From Xenorhabdus griffiniae (lineage in GTDB: Bacteria; Pseudomonadota; Gammaproteobacteria; Enterobacterales; Enterobacteriaceae): a DNA stretch of 64,000 nucleotides. Location of the stretch: the NCBI RefSeq assembly GCF_037265215.1, contig NZ_CP147737.1, positions 1,178,001-1,242,000 on the forward strand, given 5' to 3'. Numbering within the stretch: the first letter of the stretch is position 1; every line of letters begins with the position of its first letter. Below are positions 36,442 to 44,575 of this stretch, in pieces. A model generated the notes under the pieces. The model was not told the origin of the DNA, ran no database searches, and saw only the letters and a program-made list of their open reading frames with translations. The translations under genes and the position numbers were made by a program.

Positions 36442-37455
36442 TTATTTACCTTTAAATGATGAATGTGGGTGACTGTCAGTGGCAATACTTTCTTTCTCCC
36501 GTCCCGGCTGTTTGGTCAGTTTCGGACCGTGATGATGATTTTTTCCCTGATTTTGTGGTGAAGATGCATCCGGTGACTGAAATAAGGATAATAATGTCAG
36601 CGTATCGTCAGACACAGAGGGCGATGGGGTTGTGATTTCACTGACAGGAGGCGTGGATATCGTTTCCGGCACAGGGTTGTCTTCAGTAGAGAACACGGTC
36701 TCCGTCACCGGTTTCACCTGCAAAGGGGATTGAACCTGTCCGGCCGCATCCTGAAGCAATGTCTCTATCAATGGGACAGTGGAGGGTCGTCCGTTAAGAT
36801 GCTGCATCAGACAGTGCCAGACCTCCGGTACCGTCACCAGCCACATCATGGCTTTTTCCGGTAACAGACAGGCGGCCAGCAACACTTCCTGCGGAGCCGA
36901 CGGTATGTTCTCCGGGGCGCGGAAACGGAAACGAAACGGTTTGTCGGGAATACCGATGCCCGGTTGCCAGACCTGCCCGTCTTCCAGTTCCCCTTCGAGT
37001 TGCCGCAACAATGGCAGGTGGTAAAACAACGCGGCCCAGAATACCACCGCCTGCCATAAGACACCCTGTGCTGCCTGCGTTTCCGGTGTCACACCGGGCG
37101 GCAGTAAATGCCCCTTCGCCAGCCGCACGGCACAGGTGGTAAATTGCAGTGTCAGGTCAGCAAATCCGCCACGGCCTGACCACTTCCCTTCCGGAGAGGC
37201 GGGTATCTGCTGAACACTGCCCAATAATTGTTTAATCGGGGCGAGATAAAAACGCTGGTACAACCCTTCAGGGAGCGTACTGTTTTGCCATAATTGTTGC
37301 AGGCACTGATGGCGCAAGGGGGTTGCCAGCAACGCCTCCACTGATTGTGGCCGGAAATAGTCCCCGTTATCACAAGCCCCGCTCGTTTTTTGCCCTGATG
37401 ATTTTTTCTGTAATGCTGGCGAGCGGGTAAAATGCGATTTAAAACGTGTAAACAT
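36442..37455 (-). CDS. TraI_2/MOBH-relaxase-like protein lacking HD metal ligands
   Basis: The protein of about 337 residues has the TraI_2 opening (DYFRPQSVEALLATPLRHQC then LQQLWQNSTLPEGLYQRFYL). Where MOBH relaxases read HAYPGGMLDH it has KWSGRGGFADLTLQF, and where they read LLHDIGK it has ALFYHLPLLRQL. The His/Asp ligands of the nicking site are therefore not in place. The C-terminal third is a low-complexity Pro/Ser/Thr tail ending in a basic stretch. It probably binds or regulates rather than nicks DNA. GACAAGGAGAAAAGTG precedes the ATG at 37455. Confidence 0.72.
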   Translation of the reverse strand: MFTRFKSHFTRSPALQKKSSGQKTSGACDNGDYFRPQSVEALLATPLRHQCLQQLWQNSTLPEGLYQRFYLAPIKQLLGSVQQIPASPEGKWSGRGGFADLTLQFTTCAVRLAKGHLLPPGVTPETQAAQGVLWQAVVFWAALFYHLPLLRQLEGELEDGQVWQPGIGIPDKPFRFRFRAPENIPSAPQEVLLAACLLPEKAMMWLVTVPEVWHCLMQHLNGRPSTVPLIETLLQDAAGQVQSPLQVKPVTETVFSTEDNPVPETISTPPVSEITTPSPSVSDDTLTLLSLFQSPDASSPQNQGKNHHHGPKLTKQPGREKESIATDSHPHSSFKGK

Positions 37456-37565
37456 CACTTTTCTCCTTGTCAAATTTGGCTCAGTGTCGGTCAATCCCAC
37501 TCGGAAACAAGGCGAAACTCTTTTTGCGAAAATGAAAATTGTTTGTATGACTTACCCTTAAACGT

Positions 37566-37587
37566 AAAAAAGCGCCCCGAAAGGCGC
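37566..37587 (-). terminator. Intrinsic terminator before the TraI_2-like gene
   Basis: Read on the minus strand, GCGCC-TTTCGG-GGCGC is followed by TTTTTT. It lies 110 bp before the TraI_2-like start and 30 bp behind the methylase-like stop. Confidence 0.75.
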
Positions 37588-37618
37588 AGTCGTGAAACAA
37601 AGAGGATGAAAACAGAAA

Positions 37619-38302
37619 TCAGGCCGCGTGTTCATAGGCCTGCAAACGCTGTGACCAGTTGCCCAGATAATGGGCCGGTGTGTAGCGGGTTCGTTGGCTG
37701 CCACCATCATGCAGAGCATCACCAATCGTGACCGCCGCCGGAATACCGGCCAGGGAAAGCTGGATATAGGCCATCACCGCTGCCAGCGGATCGATATCAA
37801 TCGCAGACACCCACATACTGGACAACGGATCATGTCCCTGCTCTCTTAATACCTCTGCGGCGGCCAGCATCATACAGGCTGCACCACAGCAAGGTTCGTG
37901 GAAAGTGACAAAGGGTCGGGTCTGCAACAAGTCAGACACCTCATGCAACTGCAATTGTGCCATGACTCTGGCCACACTCCAGGGCGTAAAGAACTGCTGA
38001 AGTTCCTTATTGCCCAGCTCCAGCTGCATAAACACACTGCCGAGAAAATCACCGGGTGCTTCCGACAATGCCAGCACGGTCATCGAAAAAAGTTCCACAA
38101 TCCGGTCAATATCTTCCCGTTCGTATTTGTTGATGGTTTTCAGATAGAACTGCTCGAGTTCCTCACTGAAACAGTATTTATTGTGAATGGCCGCCATCGC
38201 ACAGTTGCAAAAATCCTGAAAAACCCGATAACGGTGACGGGAACGGGCGGTTTGTTTAAACAGCAAAATAAACTCTTTCTGATAGTCAGGGCGAGAAGCC
38301 AT
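37619..38302 (-). CDS. Short N-6 DNA methylase-like protein without NPPY motif
   Basis: The 227-residue protein begins MASRPDYQKEFILLFKQTAR. It has the HsdM-like linker FFTPWSVARVMAQLQL near residue 125 and an SAM-binding motif I variant, FHEPCCGAACMML, near 155. AIDIDPLAAVMAYIQLSLAG follows near 185. It then ends after IGDALHDG without the NPPY/F catalytic motif that should come next. Such short forms occur in ICE accessory operons. It may bind SAM or DNA without methylating, or mimic a methylase in antirestriction. AGGAAAACACGCC precedes the ATG. Confidence 0.75.
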   Translation of the reverse strand: MASRPDYQKEFILLFKQTARSRHRYRVFQDFCNCAMAAIHNKYCFSEELEQFYLKTINKYEREDIDRIVELFSMTVLALSEAPGDFLGSVFMQLELGNKELQQFFTPWSVARVMAQLQLHEVSDLLQTRPFVTFHEPCCGAACMMLAAAEVLREQGHDPLSSMWVSAIDIDPLAAVMAYIQLSLAGIPAAVTIGDALHDGGSQRTRYTPAHYLGNWSQRLQAYEHAA

Positions 38303-38324
38303 GGCGTGTTTTCCTATAAAACAA

Positions 38325-38359
38325 AAAAGGTAAACACGCCCCGGAAGGGGAACGTGTTT
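38325..38359 (-). terminator. Terminator/attenuator before the methylase-like gene
   Basis: AAACACG-CCCC-GGAA-GGGG-AA-CGTGTTT is an 11-bp compound stem. On the minus strand it is followed by ACCTTTTTTGT, and the gene starts 22 bp later. A competing 12-bp pairing (CCGGAAGGGGAA with TTCCCCTTTCGG, one mismatch) overlaps it, so two exclusive folds are possible, as in attenuators. Confidence 0.7.
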
Positions 38360-38408
38360 CCCCTTTCGGTTGAAGTGAAAATAAGCTGATACAACGTTAA
38401 ACAGCGGG

Positions 38409-39332
38409 TTACTGCCCGACGGCCATCGCCGGTAACGCCAGTGCCGGTTCGGTTTTGTCTCCGTTAACCAGATACAGGGCCGGACGGTTTTCGTGTCCTG
38501 CCTGCCCGTTATGACTGTCCACATGCTCGCCCTGGTCATAACAATCATAGCCTTTGAGGCTGCCTGACGGTTCGCTGTACCAGTGGCGGATTTCACAGTC
38601 AAACACCGATGACAACCCGCCCATCAGTTCTGCCGAAGGGGGGACCCACGGCGTGTCAAAACGCACGGTTAAGCTGCTGAGATGGCGCCGTTCCCAGCGG
38701 ACATGATGACCGAACGGCCATTCCAGCCCATAGTGCTCATCGTAGCACTGCGCTGTGGTGGTCATTCCTTTTAATAAGCCACTGTTGCCGTTAATCTCCG
38801 GAGCCAGCCGGGTCGGTCGTATCATCAGCATATCGCAGGGCTGGGCCGAGGTCGGGTAAACCGCCAGCTTCTCCCAGCACGCGCCGATATCAAGATTGTC
38901 AGACCAGCCCACCACACCAAACCAGTCGGTATACTGACGGGTCAGCAGGCGGGCAATCATGTCACGCGCTGATGCCGGTATAGTCTCCCAGCGCAGCAGG
39001 CTTAAGCCTGACTGACGGTAGATACTGTCAATCCGCTTCATATTTTCGGTGCTCAACAACACATTGTCCTGCAACAGCGCCAGCCACTGTTCAAACGCCA
39101 GATTCTGCGCGGTCGGCGCTGCCGTTCCCCGAATCAGTTCCGGATACGGTGTGTAAGTGAGGGGTTTGGTGGGTTTTAATATCCCCGCACAGCCGGCCAG
39201 AAACAGGCGCAGGCTCTGTAATACCGCCTGACGGTAACGGGGGACTTCTTCCCCGCAGACCCATTGCTGCATCACATCGAGACAAACGGATTTTCCCGTA
39301 ATTTCCAGTTGATTAGTGACCCATTCTGCCAT
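38409..39332 (-). CDS. DUF1281/YubB-like ferredoxin-fold protein
   Basis: The 307-residue protein begins MAEWVTNQLEITGKSVCLDV and has the late block WVPPSAELMGGLSSVFDCEI then RHWYSEPSGSLKGYDCYDQG. These match plasmid and ICE proteins of the DUF1281/YubB (Api92-like) family. The family is common in antirestriction operons but has no established activity. Start is the ATG at 39332, behind AAAGGAACTTAACC. It is preceded by its own hairpin leader, like its neighbours. Confidence 0.75.
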   Translation of the reverse strand: MAEWVTNQLEITGKSVCLDVMQQWVCGEEVPRYRQAVLQSLRLFLAGCAGILKPTKPLTYTPYPELIRGTAAPTAQNLAFEQWLALLQDNVLLSTENMKRIDSIYRQSGLSLLRWETIPASARDMIARLLTRQYTDWFGVVGWSDNLDIGACWEKLAVYPTSAQPCDMLMIRPTRLAPEINGNSGLLKGMTTTAQCYDEHYGLEWPFGHHVRWERRHLSSLTVRFDTPWVPPSAELMGGLSSVFDCEIRHWYSEPSGSLKGYDCYDQGEHVDSHNGQAGHENRPALYLVNGDKTEPALALPAMAVGQ

Positions 39333-39370
39333 GGTTAAGTTCCTTTGATTTTTAAGTTTAAAAACCGGAG

Positions 39371-39396
39371 AAACTGTTCCCCCACGGGAGTCAGTT
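39371..39396 (-). promoter_or_regulatory. Leader hairpin before the DUF1281-like gene
   Basis: AACTG/CAGTT encloses TCCC/GGGA; on the minus strand CCGGTTTTTAAAC follows and then the ribosome binding site. It is weaker than the stems before the neighbouring genes but has the same layout. Confidence 0.5.
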
Positions 39397-39423
39397 CCCC
39401 CGATGGGTGATTGAAGAAAAGTG

Positions 39424-40275
39424 TCAGTTGAAATCCCGTCTGAAGATACCGGCAACCTGACTGCCGACAATGACCGTCAGTTCATCATGCACGCCCGGAT
39501 ACGGTGTACCGGGCGTCATTGCCGGGGCGTCCAGCCGGGTTAAATCGTATTTATCCACTCAGTCATTAATGGCTTCGGATGACCTGACACCGTGAGCGAT
39601 AAGTTCGGTTACCGTTTCGGTTTCACACAATGCCGTGTCATTCAGACTCAGACCAGAATGACGTTTCAGCAACGCGGCGGCAATCATCTGCCAGACGGTT
39701 AAACGTAAAGGTGCCAGGGTGATACCTCGCCTTCACACGCTGACGATTGTGCTGTGCCGGAGAATATCCCGGACTTCAGGATGGTGCTGATAATCGGGCG
39801 AAATCATATGCAGTGACAACAGATTCGCCTCATGCCACAAGACACGCGCCGCCCCGGCATTCTGCCAGCTCAGCTCAAAGGTGGCCGACTGACACAAGCG
39901 CTGTTGTTTCTGCACCAGCGACAGACGTTCTGATGTCACGGTGACCGGCTGTGCCCAGACAATCTCGTCATCAAAGCGGCCACCGAGTACCTTGTTATCC
40001 TAGGCGTCATAAATCATCACGGTCAGTGGGAAAAAAGCCCGCCGGCACTGAGCTGAGGGCATTTCCGGTACCGGCCAGTCACCCAAAAGATGGATCACTT
40101 TCAGCCGCTGTACCGCTTCGGTGACCGAGTCGGTCTCACACACGGTCAGCGTTTCCTCCCGCAACGATTGGGGTCGTTGGGGATGCTGTATCAGGCCGGT
40201 GACCTGTACGGTAAAAATCGCTTCCTGCGAGACCGGTGTCGTGCTCTCCGGCGCAGGTAAAAAAATCGGGTTCAT
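39424..40275 (-). pseudogene. ICE accessory gene with three in-frame stop codons
   Basis: From the ATG at 40275 (MNPIFLPAPESTTPVSQEAI, with AAGGAGAGCCACACC before it) one frame runs 284 codons to the TGA at 39424-39426. It is interrupted only by TAG at 40000-40002, TGA at 39733-39735 and TGA at 39559-39561. No frameshift is present and the segments between stops are protein-like (SERLSLVQKQQRLCQSATFE; PYPGVHDELTVIVGSQVAGI). Two parts, TLTVCETDSVTE and TALCETETVTEL, look like an internal repeat. I do not recognise the family. It is best read as a recently inactivated gene. Confidence 0.8.
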
Positions 40276-40308
40276 GGTGTGGCTCTCCTTGATTGGATGT
40301 CAATAAAA

Positions 40309-40342
40309 GACAACACCCGCCCGGTAACGGGAAGGTGTTGTC
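40309..40342 (-). promoter_or_regulatory. Leader hairpin before the pseudogene
   Basis: GACAACACC and GGTGTTGTC form a 9-bp stem enclosing CCCG-GTAA-CGGG. On the minus strand TCTTTTATTG follows. The hairpin persists although the gene behind it is broken. Confidence 0.65.
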
Positions 40343-40397
40343 GGCTCCCCGGTCAGGCGCTAAAGAAAAGGGTTAACAACCTCATGGGCTGATAACG

Positions 40398-40862
40398 TCA
40401 GTGGTGATGAGGGTTATTATGGATAAGTGACGAGCGGATGATGTCCTCTTTGGGCTTCAACGCCAGTACCGCACGCAGCAGCCCGGTTTCCGGATGGTGC
40501 AGTGCGTATTCGCGCAGTTCGCAGAACCGGAACGCATCGGCATTCGGCTCATCCAACTCAGCGATACGGGCAAACACAATCGCGGTGACGGCCAGACCAA
40601 ACGCATCCGCAGATAACGTGGCCGTCAGTGTCGTCTCCGGCAGATAAACCGAATAGGTTTTTGCCGCGGTGGGGATCATATACGTGAGGGAATCAGACAC
40701 GTTCCGGCTGCGCCATTGCTCAGGACGATATTCACCGCACAACTGTGAGGCGGTATTCGCCAGCAGGAAACCCAGAAACAACCGTTCCAGCGGGGTTTTG
40801 TCGGGAAACACGACCGACAGGGCCAGGCTGTCCAGCAGCACCAGTTCATTATCCGGCATCAC
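40398..40862 (-). CDS. ArdB-like antirestriction protein, second of a tandem pair
   Basis: The 154-residue product begins MMPDNELVLLDSLALSVVFP. It shares with ArdB/KlcA proteins the pattern VSDSLTYMIPTA, then TATLSADAFGLAVTAIVFAR and FRFCELREYALHHPETGLLR. ArdB-type proteins block type I restriction when a mobile element enters a new cell. It overlaps the upstream paralogue by 14 bp, so both are translated together. The two differ widely in sequence, so the duplication is old. Confidence 0.72.
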   Translation of the reverse strand: MMPDNELVLLDSLALSVVFPDKTPLERLFLGFLLANTASQLCGEYRPEQWRSRNVSDSLTYMIPTAAKTYSVYLPETTLTATLSADAFGLAVTAIVFARIAELDEPNADAFRFCELREYALHHPETGLLRAVLALKPKEDIIRSSLIHNNPHHH

Positions 40863-41295
40863 GTTCTCCCTTTAAGCCCAGAGCCGTCCGGATACACTGA
40901 GCCTGAGGATGTTGCCGCGCATATTCACGCAGGGCGCAAAACCGCTCAGCATATCCATCCAGCTTCATCAGGTCAGTCAGGTAACCCAATACACTCAGGG
41001 TCACCATCAGTCCAAAGGCATCAGCGGAGACTTCACCTTTAAAGTCCGTCGTACTCACCTTGACGCCAGAAGAATCCGGCCGCATCGGCACGATATAGGC
41101 GATACAGTCTGACACCTTCCGGTACTGCCATCGGTCACACCGCTCATCGTCACACAGCCCGGCAGCCGCTTTAATGAACGTGTGCTCCAGCAACATCAGT
41201 TCCAGTGAACCGGTGTGCGGAAAAATGTCAGCAAAAGGGGAGCGTTCAGCCGGGGGCACAGTGTGCACCGTGGCCGGGGGGGTATGTTGTTGCAT
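40849..41295 (-). CDS. ArdB-like antirestriction protein, first of a tandem pair
   Basis: The 148-residue product starts MQQHTPPATVHTVPPAERSP. It has LMLLEHTFIKAAAGLCDDER, then KVSDCIAYIVPM, then KGEVSADAFGLMVTLSVLGY and FCALREYARQHPQAQCIRTA, which is the ArdB core order. It is the first gene of the accessory operon behind the STAXI-like RNA at 41421-41532. That pairing of STAXI with antirestriction genes is the known context of the motif. Start has AGGAGAATACC before the ATG. Confidence 0.75.
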   Translation of the reverse strand: MQQHTPPATVHTVPPAERSPFADIFPHTGSLELMLLEHTFIKAAAGLCDDERCDRWQYRKVSDCIAYIVPMRPDSSGVKVSTTDFKGEVSADAFGLMVTLSVLGYLTDLMKLDGYAERFCALREYARQHPQAQCIRTALGLKGERDAG

Positions 41296-41321
41296 GGTAT
41301 TCTCCTGATAAAAACAACGGA

Positions 41322-41359
41322 GAACACCTGACCCAACGGGAAATGTGTTCCCCGTTGGG
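41322..41359 (-). promoter_or_regulatory. Attenuator-like leader with two exclusive stems
   Basis: GAACAC (41322-41327) can pair with GTGTTC (41345-41350). Alternatively CCCAACGGG (41332-41340) pairs with CCCGTTGGG (41351-41359). The two stems exclude each other. On the minus strand CCGTTGTTTTTATC follows, directly before the ribosome binding site of the first ArdB-like gene. Confidence 0.6.
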
Positions 41360-41420
41360 TGACTGGCCGGTTGGCCATCATGGATAAGATTAAGCGACCT
41401 TCATCGTCATCAGACTGACG

Positions 41421-41532
41421 ATATCTGCTTCCAAAGGGGCGCAGATGTACCACACCGTAGTGTACTCCCTTGCAGGCTACGGGAGTGTTGCTGTCGCTGC
41501 CCGAAGGTGATCCTCACAAGCGACCGGATCAT
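41421..41532 (-). ncRNA. STAXI-like RNA, copy 3
   Basis: Minus-strand reading gives GATCC/GGATC with loop GGTCGCTTGTGA, whose GUCGCU pairs perfectly with downstream AGCGAC. CTCCC/GGGAG follows with loop GTAGCCTGCAA that can pair with GGTAC. The short helix is ACAC/GTGT and the last hairpin ATCTGC/GCAGAT. It lies 126 bp before the tandem ArdB-like genes, in their direction. Confidence 0.82.
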
Positions 41533-41872
41533 GGATAAGTCTGACTACGCTAATCAACAGAAATCATCAGATCAATGGGTAATTCATTTCCCGGGACAGA
41601 AAATAATGCCAAAATAAAGTGTGATGGCTTTTTCTCCGCTGCTATGTTTCTTTGGCGCCCCACCAAATAACTAGTAAAATAGTGCCATTCTTAAAACCCT
41701 CGTATTCAGGAACAGACTTTCTCACAATAGGAGCACCCATATGCCAGACAATACCTATTCAACGGAATTTTCAAGGATTTTAGCGTACAACCCCTCTTGC
41801 CCACCCATAATTTAAACTGTATATTTAACAAGCGGACAATATTAAACCAGAAATACTATATCAGGAGCTTAA
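41533..41872. other. 340-bp gap without recognisable gene
   Basis: This AT-rich gap lies between the divergent ArdB-like leader and the unknown gene at 41873. A 24-codon frame from 41741 (MPDNTYSTEFSR) has no further support. I see no repeat or RNA structure. Confidence 0.4.
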
Positions 41873-42877
41873 ATGTCAGAAAAATCGGAGTTTTTTTCAA
41901 GTTTTATTGAAATTGAAAACCGCCCTGCATTTTCAAATGAACAAGAAATTAGTCCGGAAAACTTCAAAGAGTTAATTGGCCAATATAAATTTGATGAAGA
42001 TGTTGCTTGTCAGGTTAAGGGGCATAAAGGAATCTGTCATCAAAATCATAAAAGTGGGTGGCTCGGTATCACTACAGATGGTAAAGAAGCTTTAATTGGC
42101 GGTCATTGTGCACGAAATTATTTTAAGGCGGATAAAAATTTCATTCTTGAAAGAAAGCGTGTCAAAAAAGAAATTGAAAGAAAAAAAACGCTAGATAAAA
42201 TACAGGAATATCGCTCTCAGGTTTTAATTTGGAATGAAGAACTTTCAAATCTAAGATTTAATCTTATTGAAACACGAGAAAAAGCAGCTTTATTTTATAA
42301 AATTTTTCCCAATGTAGTACTACAATTTATTTACAATGCACAAAAAAACAAAAACTGGGAGATAAAGATAGATATATTAAAAAAACCACACTCCGATATT
42401 GAAAAAAACAAATCCCAGTGGGTTGTTGGAACCTTATGTAATTTAAAACCAATCCCAACAATGCAAAAGATAATTAGCCTTATGAATAATATAAAGTATC
42501 TAATTGATACTTACCATGAAGTTTGTAGTCTTAAACCTGAAGAAATAAAAACACCTAGGCTAAAAAGAATTCATGAAATATTATCTGAAAAAGAAAATTA
42601 TGAAAATGAATGTAATTTATATAAAAACGAAATAAAATTTTTTTTAGAACCCAAAAATCTAGATGCACTAATCTATGTATGTAATGACTCTGAAGAAGAA
42701 TTTTTAACAACAAAATCCATCCTATCCATATCAAATGCTAAGGTTTCATCTGAAGCACACATAAACTTACGAATTAAGCGTATAAAAGAAAGAACCGAAA
42801 AACAATTTGGTGGTTATAAAATAAGAAAGAATCAAATAATCGAAAAATATCAAAAAAGAAATGCATTTTCTATTTGA
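41873..42877 (+). CDS. Unknown protein with Cys/His cluster, AT-rich gene
   Basis: The 334-residue product has a Cys/His-rich block near residues 43-80 (CQVKGHKGICHQNHKSGW, then LIGGHCARNYF), which may bind zinc. Coiled-coil-prone stretches with many Lys, Glu and Asn follow (ILERKRVKKEIERKKTLDKI). AGGAGCTTAA precedes the ATG. The gene is much more AT-rich than its neighbours, suggesting a separate, recent origin. I recognise no family; DNA-associated or defence functions are possible in this setting but nothing in the sequence decides. Confidence 0.7.
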   Translation: MSEKSEFFSSFIEIENRPAFSNEQEISPENFKELIGQYKFDEDVACQVKGHKGICHQNHKSGWLGITTDGKEALIGGHCARNYFKADKNFILERKRVKKEIERKKTLDKIQEYRSQVLIWNEELSNLRFNLIETREKAALFYKIFPNVVLQFIYNAQKNKNWEIKIDILKKPHSDIEKNKSQWVVGTLCNLKPIPTMQKIISLMNNIKYLIDTYHEVCSLKPEEIKTPRLKRIHEILSEKENYENECNLYKNEIKFFLEPKNLDALIYVCNDSEEEFLTTKSILSISNAKVSSEAHINLRIKRIKERTEKQFGGYKIRKNQIIEKYQKRNAFSI

Positions 42878-43041
42878 TTTTTCAGTATCATGTAGGGGCT
42901 GTATACACAATCCCTACAATCCGAATAGGAGACAGACAGTGAATTTATATAATCTTCGGATGGCTACAGCGGCGATTTGAATAATTTGAATAATTAGTAA
43001 CCTTTCAATATAGCAATAATATCTTTAGCAAAAAAAACGCA

Positions 43042-43959
43042 TTATTCAACCTTTCTGTTTTGATAATACACCTGCCTGATATAGCGCCCTCGCCCATCGC
43101 CATGCCCTAAATCCATTGAGACCAGTGCCAGCGCTTCCCGCTCGTTAAATCCTTGCGCTATATAATGCTCCCCGGATTGCTGAGCAAAATGGTAACGCAT
43201 ACTGTGCGGGGCGTTCTTACCCGTCAATCCTGAGCTTCTGACAATATAGCGGTAACGGTCGATGGCCTGCGTGATCGTCGGCTTATCAATCAGTTTACCA
43301 CTGCGCCTGGCCTGCTCGCGTTCAGCATAAGCAATCGCGTGTTGCAGGGCTGCCCGATCCAGTATGACCGTCTGTCTGGGGCGTCCACCTTTAGTACCGA
43401 ACACCACCCGCACAGACGTATGCCCGTTTTCCAGTGCTTTCTTCCAGGTCGCTAACGATTTGTAGGCTTCCACCGCTTCTTTGGTACGCAGTCCCAGCAC
43501 ATACGCCAGTTGCATCACCGCTGCCACGCGCCGGTCTTTTTGCTCCACCTGCTGAAAAACTGCCTGAAACTCCGCAGACGTTAATGCCGTTTTAGTGCCT
43601 GTTCGACTCGTTCCGGCAATACCCAGTGCCCGGTTACTCAGGCGGGGGTTATCCGGTGCAGCCAGTTTAAGTTTGCCCGCCTGCCTCAAAATCGTTCGTA
43701 GTGCTGACATCTCATTTTGCAAGGTTCGGTGGCTAATTTTGTTGGCCTTACGCTCAGCCATATAGCGTTCAATATATTTTGCTTTGAGGCTGTCCATTTG
43801 TCGAAGCCTGATACCCTTGTCTTTCAGAAAGTGAAGGAACTGCCGGGCAATCCGTTCACGATCTGAGACGGTGGCAAAACTTCCGCGCCCTTTTCGGGCA
43901 TGGGTGATAAATTCTTTTCTGAACCGTTCAATTTTCGACCGTGCTGATTTCTGCGTCAT
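43042..43959 (-). CDS. Integrase-domain protein (Phage_int_SAM_2/Integrase_1 type), second paralogue
   Basis: The 305-residue protein shares with the one at 33307-34176 the SAM-like part (SLKAKYIERYMAERKANKIS), VVFGTKGGRPRQTVIL, APHSMRYHFAQQSGEHYIAQ for HxxR, and the ending MDLGHGDGRGRYIRQVYYQN with a candidate Tyr. LLGLR-type Arg is AYVLGLRTKEAVE. The sequence identity is partial, so the two arrived separately or diverged long ago. A 600-bp leader with a GGCGTCACTT hairpin and a STAXI-like RNA lies upstream, as for its paralogue. Confidence 0.82.
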   Translation of the reverse strand: MTQKSARSKIERFRKEFITHARKGRGSFATVSDRERIARQFLHFLKDKGIRLRQMDSLKAKYIERYMAERKANKISHRTLQNEMSALRTILRQAGKLKLAAPDNPRLSNRALGIAGTSRTGTKTALTSAEFQAVFQQVEQKDRRVAAVMQLAYVLGLRTKEAVEAYKSLATWKKALENGHTSVRVVFGTKGGRPRQTVILDRAALQHAIAYAEREQARRSGKLIDKPTITQAIDRYRYIVRSSGLTGKNAPHSMRYHFAQQSGEHYIAQGFNEREALALVSMDLGHGDGRGRYIRQVYYQNRKVE

Positions 43960-44575
43960 CCCCGCCTCTCCTGCTTACTTTGATTATTTTTCATTCGTTT
44001 TTAAACCAGTCCCTGCGTGTCGGTTCAGGTTCACCGTTCCGTGGTGCGTCAGATAATGTGTAGCAGAGGAAAATTGCGTTGAGTTTTTGCAGGAGTTCGC
44101 TACGTGCTGAGCACGGCGGTGAAGTACTCCCCGTTCAGTGCCTGAGGTTACTCAGGATGAACGCCTCATTAATCATGACGTGGTGTGATTTCTCCTTTTT
44201 TACTGCATCAGCCTGTTGCAAGGCATGGGGTCAAAAAACAAACGAATAACGGGGTTCAGGATCAGAAAATGCCCGAAATAACGGGTGACTTTGAGTAATG
44301 CGTGGATCAAATCGGTCGTAAAGTCAGGCTCTACGTGCTCTGGACGTTGACGCCGAGCGGCGTCACTTGGTTATCGCTGCGCTCAAACACAAGTGACGCC
44401 GCGTAATTTTCGTGACGTTTATCGTGATAGATACAAAACGTGGGTGAATGTTGTACCGGTTAAAACGGTCTCGTTTAACGTAAGACAGGGCCTATTTTGC
44501 CCTGTTGTGTGAATAGCCGGTGATGAATAACACCGGGAAACTTTCATCCTCAGACGATGGGTTAGGTGTCCGGGG
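43960..44575 (-). promoter_or_regulatory. Long leader of the second integrase-like gene with GGCGTCACTTG hairpin
   Basis: No gene is apparent here. GGCGTCACTTG (44359-44369) and CAAGTGACGCC (44390-44400) form an 11-bp stem with the same arm sequence as 32964-33001, upstream of the paralogue. Confidence 0.5.

Noticed and set aside
39424..40275. Recoded stop codons (selenocysteine or readthrough)
   Set aside because: Both TAG and TGA occur, and no SECIS-like hairpin is evident behind them; a decayed gene is simpler.
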